Assembly: GCA_026874595.1 (NCBI GenBank)
Contig: CM049318.1
Coordinates: 50,368,750 to 50,432,749 of the forward strand
Direction: 5' to 3'
Length of the DNA: 64,000 nt
Source of the DNA: Sipunculus nudus
Lineage: Eukaryota > Annelida > Sipuncula > Golfingiida > Sipunculidae
Below, in pieces: positions 31,987 to 41,111 of the stretch; the first letter of the stretch is position 1; the number at the start of each line of letters is the position of its first letter. The notes below the pieces were generated by a model. That model made no database searches and was not told the origin of the DNA. It worked only from the letters and a program-made list of their open reading frames with translations. The position numbers were made by a program, and so were the translations under genes.

Positions 31987-34900
31987 GTTGCACTCTTCCC
32001 GATACCTGCTTCTGGCCTGGGGCGATCTCACGTCGTATCAGTGAACCTTTTAAGGGGATTACCTCCGACAGTTGGACGCTGTAAAGGGAAATCAGGAAAT
32101 GTGCAAGCATGTATTATGTTTGATGCAACCTACATGACACACGCTTACGAGGTAAGCAACACTATTTTATTTATAATGCGGATTTTAACCATTTGTTTGT
32201 GTCTTTTCAGGATAAACTATGGTGAAAACTAGACTGTACCGCCGGCACCTCCGAAGGCAGCGGCAAAGGGCCGAAAGGGCTTACCAGAGGACCAAGACTG
32301 TGTACCATGATGATGGACAAACGCGGTACATTTACTGTCTGCAGGGCGGCGAAGAGCGTCTCTCCTCACAGGTCAAGATAGTGAACTTGGTGGGAGTAGC
32401 TGGGAGCTCCCAGGTGTCAAGGACAAGGACACACATTAAATTCGAAGAAGGGTTCGAAACGCACACTGTGACCCGGATCAGTGAGGGTCAGGAAAAAGTT
32501 GTCACACGTGTAAATGTGACGGAAATTGATCCTTTTATGCCCCATTTAACTCCCATGGGACCCACACATGATGCATATAGTGACGCTGTTGACAGGCCCA
32601 TGCCTACACTCAGTCCTATATGGACAACACAATCGCTTGAAAGCATTGCTTTGTCTGATCAAGGGACAGGCTTGTCGGAAAGTTCAGAATCAGACAAATT
32701 TTACTTGCGTCGGTATGACGTGAAAGCCACTCACTCTGATGATGATGGCATGTCATCCCTGTGCAACACTGCCGCAGAAGCCGGGGATAGCACTACTTAC
32801 TTAACATCTCAATGTTTCTCCGATTTCGCATGGGATGATAGTCCTCCCACTGGTTACCCCATTGTTAGCAGCGGGTCTGAAAACGGGGAACTACCACCAG
32901 AGCTTATGCAATCGAGCGACGCCAGCGATATTGATAATAATACCTGGCGGGTGCCGATGGCGGCACCTTCACAAACCGCACACAGTGATGCTTCCGAGCA
33001 CGAAGCCCAACCAGAGTGCTCAGAATCACAAGAGAACGACAGCAAGCCGGTGAGGCGACGTCGCCTTGTTACCCACAGGGGCGTTCCAAGGCAGCGCCCA
33101 AGGTCATCTGGTGATAGTGACGCTGTTGACAGGCCCATGCCTACACTCAGTCCTATATGGACAACACCATCTCCTGAAAGTATTGCTTTGTCTGATCAAG
33201 GGACAGGCTTGTCAGAAAGTTCAGAATCAGACAAATTTTACTTGCGTCGGTATGATGTGAAAGCCACTCACTCTGATGATGATGGGATGTCATCCCCGTG
33301 CAACATTGCCGCAGAAGCCGGGGATAGTACTACTTACTTAACATCTCAATGTTTCTCCGATTTCGCATGGGATGAGAGTCCTCCCACTGGTTACCCCATT
33401 GTTAGCAGCGGGTCTGAACACGGGAAACTACTGCCAGAGCTTATGCAATCAAGCGACGCCAGCGATATTGATAATAATACCTGGCGGGTGCCGATGGCGG
33501 CACCTTCACAAACCGCACACAGTGATGCTTCTGAGCAAGAAGCCCACCCAGAGTGCTCAGAGCTTATGCAATCGGGTGACGACAGTGATATTGGTAATAA
33601 TACCTGGCAGGTGCCGATGGCGGCACCTTCACAAACTGCACACAGTGATGCTTCCGACCACGAAGCCCAACCAGAGTCCTCAGAATCACAAGAGGACGAC
33701 AGCCAGCCAGTGAGGCGACGTCGCTTTGTTTCCCACAGGGGCGTTCCAAGGCAGCGCCCGGGGTCAAGGTCGAACCGACAGTGCCCCGTGCAAGGGTGCG
33801 AAGGGAAAGTGCGTTGGCTTCGGCGACATATTGAGCACTGTCATGCTGACCTTCCCCAGCGGAGGAAAGACCAGTACTTGCGAGAAGAAATGGAGTCTCG
33901 CCGCCCTGGAAAAAGAACATATACACGGTTTGTATATCTCAAAACATCGGGCAAGTAATGACAGTATAAATAATTTTAGTGGTATATGTGTACAGCTCAT
34001 TTCATCTACACAGCACACATAATCATAACAACATGATTGCTTAAAACCTGTCTAGTATTTGCATATAAGTCAGAATAAGAAGAAATATTGTTTCAAGAAG
34101 TCATTGTCACCAATGCGTGTCTTATATTTATAAGGCTGAAACAACTCATATTGCAATATCTCTATTATACCCACTCTTGCAGACACTTGTGTCCATTGTG
34201 CGGGGCAAACCTCATCGGGCTGGACCAACATCTGGTGCGGGTCCACAAGTTGAAAAAGAGCACAGACCCGTCGCTGCACAACAGCTGTCGCCAAAAAGAA
34301 GACCTCTGAGGACCTGGACCAGAGGGTCCGCAAAATGGGTTCGTATTTGTTTATTTGTCAATATGTCTGAACCATATTCGGTATTATTTAGGTAAATAAG
34401 ACTAATTTCGTGACCTTTGGTTTCTGTTTTAACAGGCACTGAAATTCCCATAGATATGGTAGAGAAGTATTTAGAATCCGGGGTGGCAAGGGAATCGGAA
34501 GCCCTGGTGAAAACGTGGGATGAGCTGCCCGAGAAAAAGAAGACCAAAGCCGCATTTGCCAAGGCACGAAACCACCTGATGCTCCGGACGATTATTCTAA
34601 ACACCAAGAGGGCCGGTGACGTATGCAATCTAAGGATGGCGGAGTATCGCCAAGCCAAACATGAGAACCACAACCATGTTGTCTTTGTAAGTGTCGCTTT
34701 CACGGGGTGGTTTATCTTTTGATCTCAATCCAAAAAAGACCTGCTTTTATACAAAGGCTTTTACTTTTGCAGGTATCGGCGCACAAGGTGAGGGCCGTGA
34801 CCACCTGTCGGATAAACTTCTATGGCCCTTTATGGCAGGTCCTTGTGGATAACGTGAATAAGGTCCGACCTGAGACAACTAGTGAGTATGTCTTTACATT

Positions 34901-35740
34901 AAGACACGGCCACCAATTGACCGCTTCTTCCTTGAATAAAGGTTTGAATTCGGCCTGGTCCGCCTTCGGTGAAGAAGAGGGCATCGGTGTTCCGAAAGTG
35001 ACCACCGCCTTATTCAGGAAGACTGCCGTTACCCTGGTAAGTTCATTCCAACTGGTATTTAATGCCATGTATATGAAAGATAAGATTATTCACTTTTTAA
35101 TATCTTGTCGTTCCTTTTCCAGGTACGGCGTTATGGTGCAGCTGTTGAGCAGGGGTCCACACTCGCGGCCCATATGGCCCACTCTTTGCGAACGGCTGAC
35201 ACACACTATGATGTGAGCCAGGGCGTAGACAACACACAATCAGCCACAGCCCAGTTAAGACAGTTATATGGTGTGCGGGACCAAGAAGGAAACGAATCCG
35301 ATGACGTTCCATCAGACACGGAATGTGGCCAGGTGGAGCAAGGCGATTTCCGTTCCCCGTGGCGGTGAGGACGCCGGAGACGAATCCGATGACGTTTCGT
35401 CAGACACAGGGGCTCAACAGGTGCAGAGTGCTAAAATAAGGCGATGGGCCTTGGTGTGGGAGCCAGATCAAGTAGCGCTCCTGGCCTACGAATGCGGCAA
35501 AATATACATATCCGATCGCGTTAATCCGGACGCTATGTTGAATTGACAAAAAAGGATATTGAGGAACTTGTCCAGAAGGGAGGGGACAGATACAAACCTT
35601 TATTAGACAGTTTTACCCCTGTGCAATTAGCTGAGAAAGTAAGGCACCTAATAACGAAAGAAAAAAAAGGGAATCGCGCGAAGCAAAAACCAGTAAGCAA
35701 ATCCAGGAAGCATTACGCACCGGATGACATTTGTTTTTAA
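31965..35740 (+). CDS. Zinc-finger tyrosine recombinase gene, copy B (spliced, Crypton-like)
   Basis: This is the best copy of the family. Its parts in order are: 5' exon; a large coding exon 32211-33953 with an acidic repeat region and a C2H2-like finger; a finger exon starting at 34183; recombinase exons 34436-34686, 34773-35036 and 35123 onward; and a C-terminal W-x2-D-x-V helix-turn-helix-like domain. Three introns (33954-34182, 34687-34772, 35037-35122) have GT-AG ends and rejoin codons exactly as in copy A. Two frame changes remain, after 35365 and at about 35545, and the link from the finger exon to the next exon is unresolved. Crypton YR transposons encode recombinase plus a C-terminal DNA-binding domain. 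Kinship is inferred from that layout; host domestication is the alternative. Confidence 0.7.
32219..33953 (+). CDS. Copy B exon with acidic repeats and first zinc finger
   Basis: About 578 codons are open from the ATG at 32219. Residues 1-25 are very basic. A 179-residue block (537 bases, starting D-A-V-D-R-P-M-P-T-L) is present twice, from residues 122 and 301. A sub-block ELMQSSDASDID...TWRVPMAAPSQ occurs three times. The tail has a bipartite basic stretch (VRRRRFVSHRG) and a C2H2-like finger CPVQGC...HIEHCH at about residues 520-541, then GKRTYTRFVY. The frame closes GGC-AAG-TAA, and GTAATG at 33954 is a splice donor. A 16-codon upstream frame starting at 32116 ends at 32225 across the main ATG. 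Confidence 0.75.
34183..34309 (+). CDS. Copy B exon with second zinc finger
   Basis: The acceptor CTCTTGCAG ends at 34182. Joined to AA from the previous exon, the frame reads K-H-L-C-P-L-C-G-A-N-L-I-G-L-D-Q-H-L-V-R-V-H, a C-x2-C-x8-H-x4-H finger that is conserved in copies A and (in part) C. The frame meets TGA at about 34307. A phase-compatible GT donor with good consensus is not evident, so either a weak donor is used or there is a 1-nt indel. The next exon begins after TTTTAACAG at 34435. Confidence 0.7.
34436..35036 (+). CDS. Copy B recombinase core exons
   Basis: The first exon (34436-34686) begins in a helical core-binding region (VEKYLESGVARESEALVKTW) and ends with the first catalytic box, LRTIILNTKRAGDVCNLRM, in which R of K-R-A-G-D corresponds to the first catalytic arginine. 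The donor is GTAAGT and the acceptor TTTTGCAG; the join gives V-F-V-S-A-H-K, with the lysine where the beta-hairpin Lys of tyrosine recombinases falls. The second exon (34773-35036) has FYGPLWQVL, ETTSEYVFTLRHG and TTALFRKTAVTL. The arginine of L-F-R-K-T matches the second catalytic Arg; the usual His three residues before it is Ala here (Ser in copy A). Confidence 0.75.
35123..35740 (+). CDS. Copy B last exon: catalytic Tyr and C-terminal DNA-binding-like domain
   Basis: It starts after TTTTCCAG and gives V-R-R-Y-G-A. The block LAAHMAHSLRTADTHYD matches the family pattern [GA]-H-S-x4-T-x2-[HY]-Y, with the nucleophilic tyrosine in T-H-Y-D. An acidic linker with two ESDDV[PS]SDT repeats follows. 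The C-terminal domain begins RRWALVWEPDQVALL and ends SFTPVQLAEKVRHLI; it resembles a Myb/SANT-like fold by its spaced W and helices, which is an inference. Copy A has the same domain (APVWEQEDVDLL). A frame change after about 35365 and another near 35545 interrupt it. The end is SRKHYAPDDICF followed by TAA. Confidence 0.65.
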
Positions 35741-36484
35741 AAACCACTAAAACCATGTGTAACACGGGGTAATATAGCCCCATGTTTTTTTTCATTTTGT
35801 CTTTCATTCCAAAGTGACCGACAAGACAGGTTCCTTTAGGTCAAGGGTCAACCACCTGTTGCCCTGGCATGGCATGGCATGGCCTGCGTGGCCGGCAAAA
35901 CCTGTTGTAAGAATATAGTTTTGTCAGGACCGGTTTTCGGTGTTTGGGCAACGAGGCATGACAGCCCGTAATGACCACAATGTCTTGGGGCAGCCTCGTG
36001 AGTTCTGCTCAAACCTTGCTGTTGGCAACCAGCCGACTGATTGCCTGTACCTGTATCTTCTTCCAGAATAAATCCTCACCTCGCATCCGTCTTGATTCTT
36101 GAACCTGGTCCCACGTTGGGTGCCACAAAATGGCGCAGCCTGCAGGATAAGATGCGATTGATGGAACACCTGGATGGAGTGGACGGGTTGACCTGTATGT
36201 CCTGTTTCCCTTGCTGGCAGATGGTTTCGCCAAGACGGCCTATGTTGTCGTGTTTTTGGACTTTTCCTGTGTTTTGAGGACTGATTGTTGGTTACATACC
36301 AACTGACGGATGTCTTCCCTTTTCTGGTGATCACCAACCGCATCGTCGCTTTCTGCCTGTGCTTGTTGGTTCCTAGGTGCTGTGGCATGGACTGTTCGCA
36401 GGGCGCTAAAGGGCCGGCCGGGTGTCCTGTTCCGGACTGACCTCGGCATGGAATCTGTGGACTAGGGACCCGTTAATAGCCAGT
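35741..36484. other. Non-coding spacer, no gene seen
   Basis: A four-fold GGCAT run (CATGGCATGGCATGGC at about 35866-35882) is the only local repeat. Frames on both strands lack motifs. The stretch links the recombinase 3' end to the next retrotransposon. Confidence 0.4.
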
Positions 36485-36599
36485 GTGTGACGGAGTGGTA
36501 TTTTTTTCCGTGCTTGTGAGAGCACAATGGACATCTGCAAGGACAGTGCATATTAAAATGTTTCATCCTTTTTTTTGGGTGGCGTAAAGTGACATATAG

Positions 36600-36665
36600 G
36601 ATTCAGGCATTTAATTATAATAATATAATTTAATTATAATATATAATTATATTATAAAGGTAAAC
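36600..36665 (+). repeat. AT-only simple repeat inside the probable 5' LTR/UTR
   Basis: TTAATTATAATAATATAATT and neighbouring bases consist only of A and T for about 45 positions (36612-36658) and are largely self-complementary. It lies between the LTR start and Gag. It may be a fragile or poorly assembled site. Confidence 0.6.
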
Positions 36666-37113
36666 TATTTATTTGATAATGGATATCCAGACTTTTTATG
36701 GTTATGCAACAGGCATAGATTTGTAATGGTTAGATGGATATTTTTTTTCTGCAGTAAGCTTACACCAGGCATATATATTTTGGTTGATTGCAGCAAGATT
36801 GCTAAGATTCTTTGCTTCTATAATAACGCCCTTGTTAAACTGCTAACTAGTAATGATTGCTTAATTTGTAGCGACTGTTTAAGTGTAATTTACATTTAAG
36901 TGTATGAGAGAAGGTGAGGAAAAGTATCCTTACCTTTCCTTGTCTGCCTGCCACTACCAGTGCGGTAAGTTCAGACAGGTAAGACTTTTTTGTATCATCT
37001 GTAGGGGTATAGATAGATGTTAGTTGAATCTGTTTCCCATAGATTCAGATACATTTTTGTAATTTAGCTCCTTAGGACTAGGTATCCTTTAGTATCATTT
37101 AAATTCACTTACC

Positions 37114-38349
37114 ATGAAGTACACTCGCACCGTAGTAGTTAGGTCCGTACCAAAGGATGTGAAGCAGTCACAACTCGAGGGGCACTTCGGTACGGTCGGC
37201 ACGGTGGAATCCATTTTGATTTCTACTGACAAATTGTTCATCGTGTACGCCTCTCCCTCTAGTGTCCCCAGGGCCATAGAATCATTGAGTTCTATTAAGT
37301 TGTCAGCCCTAAAGGAACCAGTGCAACTTTTGTTGGCTCCAGCAAAAGAGACTGATGAGCCTAAGATCAAAGCGTTGCTTGACCCTGATCCTGACCCTCT
37401 TGAGCATTTCTTAGATTCCTTAAGCTCTGATAACTTGGCTAAACTGCAAACAAAACTGGAAGGTCGAGTGCCTAGCAGACAAGCTCCTCCTGCCCCTCTG
37501 TACACAGTTAGTCAGCGCCCCCGATTACCCACCTTCTCTGGGGATCCTGGGAAAGACATATCGTATAGCCAGTGGCGATTTCAAGTCCAGTGCCTGCTGG
37601 ATAACCCTAGTTATCATAAGAGCGAAGTGGAAGAGGTAGTCCGCTTGTCACTCCGGGGCACTGCAGCAGAAATTTTATTATGCTCAGAACCAGGAATAAA
37701 GGTTTCTGATTTGCTCCATCAAATCGACCTAATGTTTGGGGATGTTGTAGATTATAATCTTCTCCGGGAACAGTACTATGGAGCTCAACAAGGTCCGGGG
37801 GAAAACATAGTTCAGTGGGGCTGCAGACTCCAAAAGTTACTCCATTCCCTTAAAGGCAGAGATTTGATCACCCCCACGGAAGCAGAGCATAACTTGAGAT
37901 CCAGGTTTTGGTATGGACTCCACCCAAGTTATGTTAAAGTAAAAGAAGCCTTACGGGTTATTCTGCGAACAGGAAAGTCGTTCGATGAATTATTTAGTTG
38001 TGCTAGGGAACTGGAGGCGGAATATACTCCTGGCCATTCGTCCGTCCGGGTTTCCCATCCAACCCAGCCTGGAAAGGGTAAATTGCCCCTGCAACAGCAA
38101 ACAAACCCTGATTTAGCCCAAGCTGTAGACACGGTACTAAGAAAAATGGAAGGCTTAGTGGCATGTTTAAGTAAACTAGAAGGAAAGGCTACTTACCCCA
38201 GTAAATCTCCCTCAGGCACCAATCCTAACCAAGATCAGAGCAGCACTGCTGGTCAAAATCGCTTATTTTGTAGCAGATGCAAACGAAACAACCATCTCCT
38301 GCGTGATTGTGTGGCCCGTAGGGATGTGAACGGCCGGCCTTTAAACTGA
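37114..38349 (+). CDS. Gag, RRM-like/PNMA-like capsid with zinc knuckle
   Basis: This 411-residue ORF starts with ATG after an A-rich leader. Residues 1-75 look like an RRM fold (TRTVVVRSVPKDVKQSQLEG with later LFIVYASPSSVPRAIESL). The capsid domain begins at about residue 140 (RPRLPTFSGDPGKDISYSQW, FQVQCLL, VRLSLRGTAAEILL, FGDVVDYNLLREQYY, LKGRDLI) and is like PNMA/Gypsy capsids, which multimerise around the RNA. A C-x2-C-x4-H-x4-C knuckle (CSRCKRNNHLLRDC) sits near residues 387-400. The frame ends TTA-AAC-TGA at a frameshift site. It appears intact, so particle formation is conceivable; this has not been shown. Confidence 0.85.
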   Translation: MKYTRTVVVRSVPKDVKQSQLEGHFGTVGTVESILISTDKLFIVYASPSSVPRAIESLSSIKLSALKEPVQLLLAPAKETDEPKIKALLDPDPDPLEHFLDSLSSDNLAKLQTKLEGRVPSRQAPPAPLYTVSQRPRLPTFSGDPGKDISYSQWRFQVQCLLDNPSYHKSEVEEVVRLSLRGTAAEILLCSEPGIKVSDLLHQIDLMFGDVVDYNLLREQYYGAQQGPGENIVQWGCRLQKLLHSLKGRDLITPTEAEHNLRSRFWYGLHPSYVKVKEALRVILRTGKSFDELFSCARELEAEYTPGHSSVRVSHPTQPGKGKLPLQQQTNPDLAQAVDTVLRKMEGLVACLSKLEGKATYPSKSPSGTNPNQDQSSTAGQNRLFCSRCKRNNHLLRDCVARRDVNGRPLN

Positions 38350-38384
38350 AGTCCGCCTGCAACAGACGGTGGGGGGTTGCAGGC
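38340..38384 (+). promoter_or_regulatory. Programmed -1 ribosomal frameshift signal (T TTA AAC + hairpin)
   Basis: The heptamer TTTAAAC (38340-38346) is in the right phase relative to Gag (T TTA AAC), immediately before the Gag stop TGA (38347-38349). Eight bases later a perfect 9-bp stem follows: GCCTGCAAC (38355-38363) and GTTGCAGGC (38376-38384), with a 12-base loop. A -1 slip moves reading from the Gag frame into the open Pol frame. This is the standard arrangement for retroelement Gag-Pol expression. Confidence 0.85.
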
Positions 38385-41111
38385 GAGAGACGTGTCCCTG
38401 CTAAGATTCCTGTAGAACTGGTAGGCAATGTCGACCAGGTAAAGCTCATAGCCAATGGTAATTCCTCTACTGGGTTACTTGACTCTGGTTCGGCCATTTC
38501 CACGGTTGCCGAGTGGTTTTATAACAAACACCTAGCTTCTTGTTCTATATTGCCTGTGGACCAGGTATTGGAGATTGAGGTAGCTGGTGGCGGTAGGCTA
38601 GACTATTTAGGTATTGTTGAGTTGGATCTTAACTTTCCATCGGTTTTGAAGGATACAGTTTTCCCCACTCCAGTCCTCCTAGTCAAGAACACTAGCTTCA
38701 ATCTAAATACCCCCTTTGTAATTGGCCAAAACATTATCAAGCCGTGCGTCAGACACCTAAGGGCACTCAAGGGACCCAGATTTATCCAAACAGCTGGCTT
38801 ATCTGATCCCTGGCGTTTAGCATGTAGAAACAATTGTCTCTTTAACGGTTCTACTTCCAAACCTCTCGGGAGGGTGTTTAGCAATGAACAAGTCCTTGTA
38901 CCACCCAATCATAGCTACTTCATACCAGGGGTAACAAGAACATGTACGTTTAGTAAAACCACTATTGTGACTGAGCCTGAGGGTCAGCTACCCGCAGGAC
39001 TGGTGTTAGACCCAATTTTTATGGAAGTTAACTTGAGGAACAAAACCAGTAAACGGGTTGACGTTAAAGTTTCTAATTTGACCTCCAGCCCAATTACCGT
39101 TCCGGCAAAAGCCTTACTTTGTTCCCTCCAGGTGGCCTCGGTCATACCTTCATTCAGTCAGAGTACAAGCCCTGCAGGTGTACTAGACCAATTTAACATC
39201 GGTACCTCATTGTCTGAGAAAGAGCGTCACAAAGTTTTAAGTCTTTTAAATACTTGGACCTCTATCTTTTCTATTGATGAAATAGACATCGGCAAGACTG
39301 ATATGATAAAACACCGGATAGTCTTAACAGATGAAACCCCCTTCAGAGAGTCGTATCGACGAATTCCTCCTAATCTTTATGAAGAAGTTAGGTGTCATCT
39401 TAATGAAATGCTCGAGGCAGGTGTCATTCGTGAAAGTTCGAGTCCATTCGCGCCAGCAATAGTCCTCGTCCGTAGGCCTGATGGTAAACTAAGATTTTGC
39501 GTGGACTATCGGAAGCTGAATGCCCGTACTGTCCGTGATGCGCATTCTCTGCCTCGCATCGATGACACTTTAGATTCACTTGTAGGCAGTAAATTCTTTT
39601 CCTCTCTTGACCTCAAAGCCGGGTACTGGCAAGTGGAGGTGGAGGAAGAAGACAAGCATAAGACCGCATTTACAGCCGGTCCTTTAGGGTTTTTCGAGTT
39701 TAATATGATGCCCTTCGGTCTGGTGAACGCGCCAGCCGTCTTCCAGCGCTTAATGCAGAAAACTATGGGTGATTTGCATTTATCACAATGTCTCCTTTAT
39801 TTGGATGACATCATAGTCTATAGCTCAACTTTTGAGGAGCATCTTGAACGGCTGGAGGCTGTATTTCATCGCCTCAAAAATGCTGGTTTAAAGCTAAAAC
39901 CGAGCAAGTGTCATTTCTTTCAGACAAAAGTCAGTTATCTAGGCCATGTGGTTTCAGCTGATGGCATCCACGCAGACCCTGCCAAGGTAGATGCAGTAAA
40001 ACAGTGGCCTACACCAAGTACATTGACAGAGGTTAGACGGTTCCTAGGTTTCGCTAGTTTTTACCGTAAGTTTATCCCTCATTTTGCCCAAGTAGCACGC
40101 CCCCTCCATGACCTCCTGAAGGGAGTCTCGCCCAAAAAGAAAGGTAAACCTGGTAAGTACACACCTAAAACCACATCCATTACATGGGGTACAAAACAAC
40201 AGGAGGCATTTGATAAGATTAAAAACTTATTGTGCCAAACCCCTGTATTGGCGTTTGCCAATTTTACTAAGCCATTTGTCCTGCACATTTGTCCTGACGC
40301 TAGCAAATCAGGTCTAGGTGTTATCCTATATCAGGAACAAGAGGGTAAACTACATCCCATTGCCTACGCCAGCCGAAGCCTTAGACCCTCAGAAGCTAAT
40401 TATCCAGCCCACAAGCTAGAATTTCTGGCTTTAAAGTGGGCTGTCACAGAGAAATTTAAAGACTATCTTTATGGTGGCACAGTTACTGTCAGAACTGACA
40501 ATAACCCATTGTGTTATGTCCTTTCTTCAGCCAGGCTTGATGCCACAGGACAGCGGTGGATTGCTGAACTGGCAAACTTCAATTTTGATATTAAATACCG
40601 CTCAGGTCAGGTTAACATAGATGCTGATGCGTTATCAAGGTCCCCTGGTCAGGAGATAGTCCATCTCTCCACCAAAACCGTAAATGCTATCTGTAACTAC
40701 CAATTGCCTTATTTTATTGGCTTACAACACACACCTGCACCTGCTGATCAGTGCGCTTGTTCAGACAACCTTCCACAGACCCCAATTAATATCAGAGACA
40801 AACAACTTGAAGACCCCATCCTCAAACAAATAATTCAAAGCTTAGAAGCAGGACATCAACCGAAAATAACCAGGAAACCATCACCGGATTCCAACTGGCG
40901 TATATACCAGAGTCGAGCTAAGCAATTTGTGTTACAGCAGAATATACTATGTCGCAAGAGAACCGTAAATCATCAGCTAACATACCAGGTCGTATTGCCT
41001 GAATCTCTGCGTAGTGTAGCTCTCCATGGTTTACATGACCTAATGGGGCACATGGGCCAAACCAGAACTACTAAACTAGTCCAGGATCGGTATTTGAAAA
41101 AAATTAAATAA
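38340..41111 (+). CDS. Pol: protease, RT, RNase H, start of integrase
   Basis: Read in the -1 frame from the slip site, about 923 codons stay open. The protease has LLDSGSAIST with catalytic D at 38481-38483. RT blocks include YRRIPPNLYEEVRCHL, LRFCVDYRKLNART, SSLDLKAGYWQVEVEEEDKH, MPFGLVNAPAVFQRLM and the active site LYLDDIIVYSS near 39800. RNase H starts LHICPDASKSGLG at about 40285 and includes HKLEFLALKWAVTEKFKDYL. A chromodomain is not reached. The integrase zinc-binding part begins (HGLHDLMGHMGQTRTTKLV) and the frame stops at 41109 in foreign A-rich DNA, so the DDE core is lost and the copy cannot integrate by itself. Confidence 0.9.
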   Translation, partial: FKLKSACNRRWGVAGERRVPAKIPVELVGNVDQVKLIANGNSSTGLLDSGSAISTVAEWFYNKHLASCSILPVDQVLEIEVAGGGRLDYLGIVELDLNFPSVLKDTVFPTPVLLVKNTSFNLNTPFVIGQNIIKPCVRHLRALKGPRFIQTAGLSDPWRLACRNNCLFNGSTSKPLGRVFSNEQVLVPPNHSYFIPGVTRTCTFSKTTIVTEPEGQLPAGLVLDPIFMEVNLRNKTSKRVDVKVSNLTSSPITVPAKALLCSLQVASVIPSFSQSTSPAGVLDQFNIGTSLSEKERHKVLSLLNTWTSIFSIDEIDIGKTDMIKHRIVLTDETPFRESYRRIPPNLYEEVRCHLNEMLEAGVIRESSSPFAPAIVLVRRPDGKLRFCVDYRKLNARTVRDAHSLPRIDDTLDSLVGSKFFSSLDLKAGYWQVEVEEEDKHKTAFTAGPLGFFEFNMMPFGLVNAPAVFQRLMQKTMGDLHLSQCLLYLDDIIVYSSTFEEHLERLEAVFHRLKNAGLKLKPSKCHFFQTKVSYLGHVVSADGIHADPAKVDAVKQWPTPSTLTEVRRFLGFASFYRKFIPHFAQVARPLHDLLKGVSPKKKGKPGKYTPKTTSITWGTKQQEAFDKIKNLLCQTPVLAFANFTKPFVLHICPDASKSGLGVILYQEQEGKLHPIAYASRSLRPSEANYPAHKLEFLALKWAVTEKFKDYLYGGTVTVRTDNNPLCYVLSSARLDATGQRWIAELANFNFDIKYRSGQVNIDADALSRSPGQEIVHLSTKTVNAICNYQLPYFIGLQHTPAPADQCACSDNLPQTPINIRDKQLEDPILKQIIQSLEAGHQPKITRKPSPDSNWRIYQSRAKQFVLQQNILCRKRTVNHQLTYQVVLPESLRSVALHGLHDLMGHMGQTRTTKLVQDRYLKKIK

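Larger units (their letters stand above)
36485..41110 (+). mobile_element. Ty3/Gypsy retrotransposon with PNMA-like Gag, 3'-truncated
   Basis: A likely 5' LTR starts at 36485 (TGTGACGGAGTGG); its end and primer site are not clear. Gag (37114-38349) and Pol are intact up to the beginning of the integrase, then sequence changes abruptly near 41103 into A-rich repeat DNA. The break lies in a run of A/AAT shared with the array at 42425-42460, which suggests joining at A-rich microhomology. Rich coding integrity over 4 kb makes this the youngest retroelement in the window. Integrase core and 3' LTR are missing. Confidence 0.85.

Noticed and set aside
36560-37110. Clear primer-binding site for the PNMA-like Gypsy
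   Set aside because: No TGG-starting tRNA-complementary block could be found between 36485 and 37113, so the LTR end was left open.
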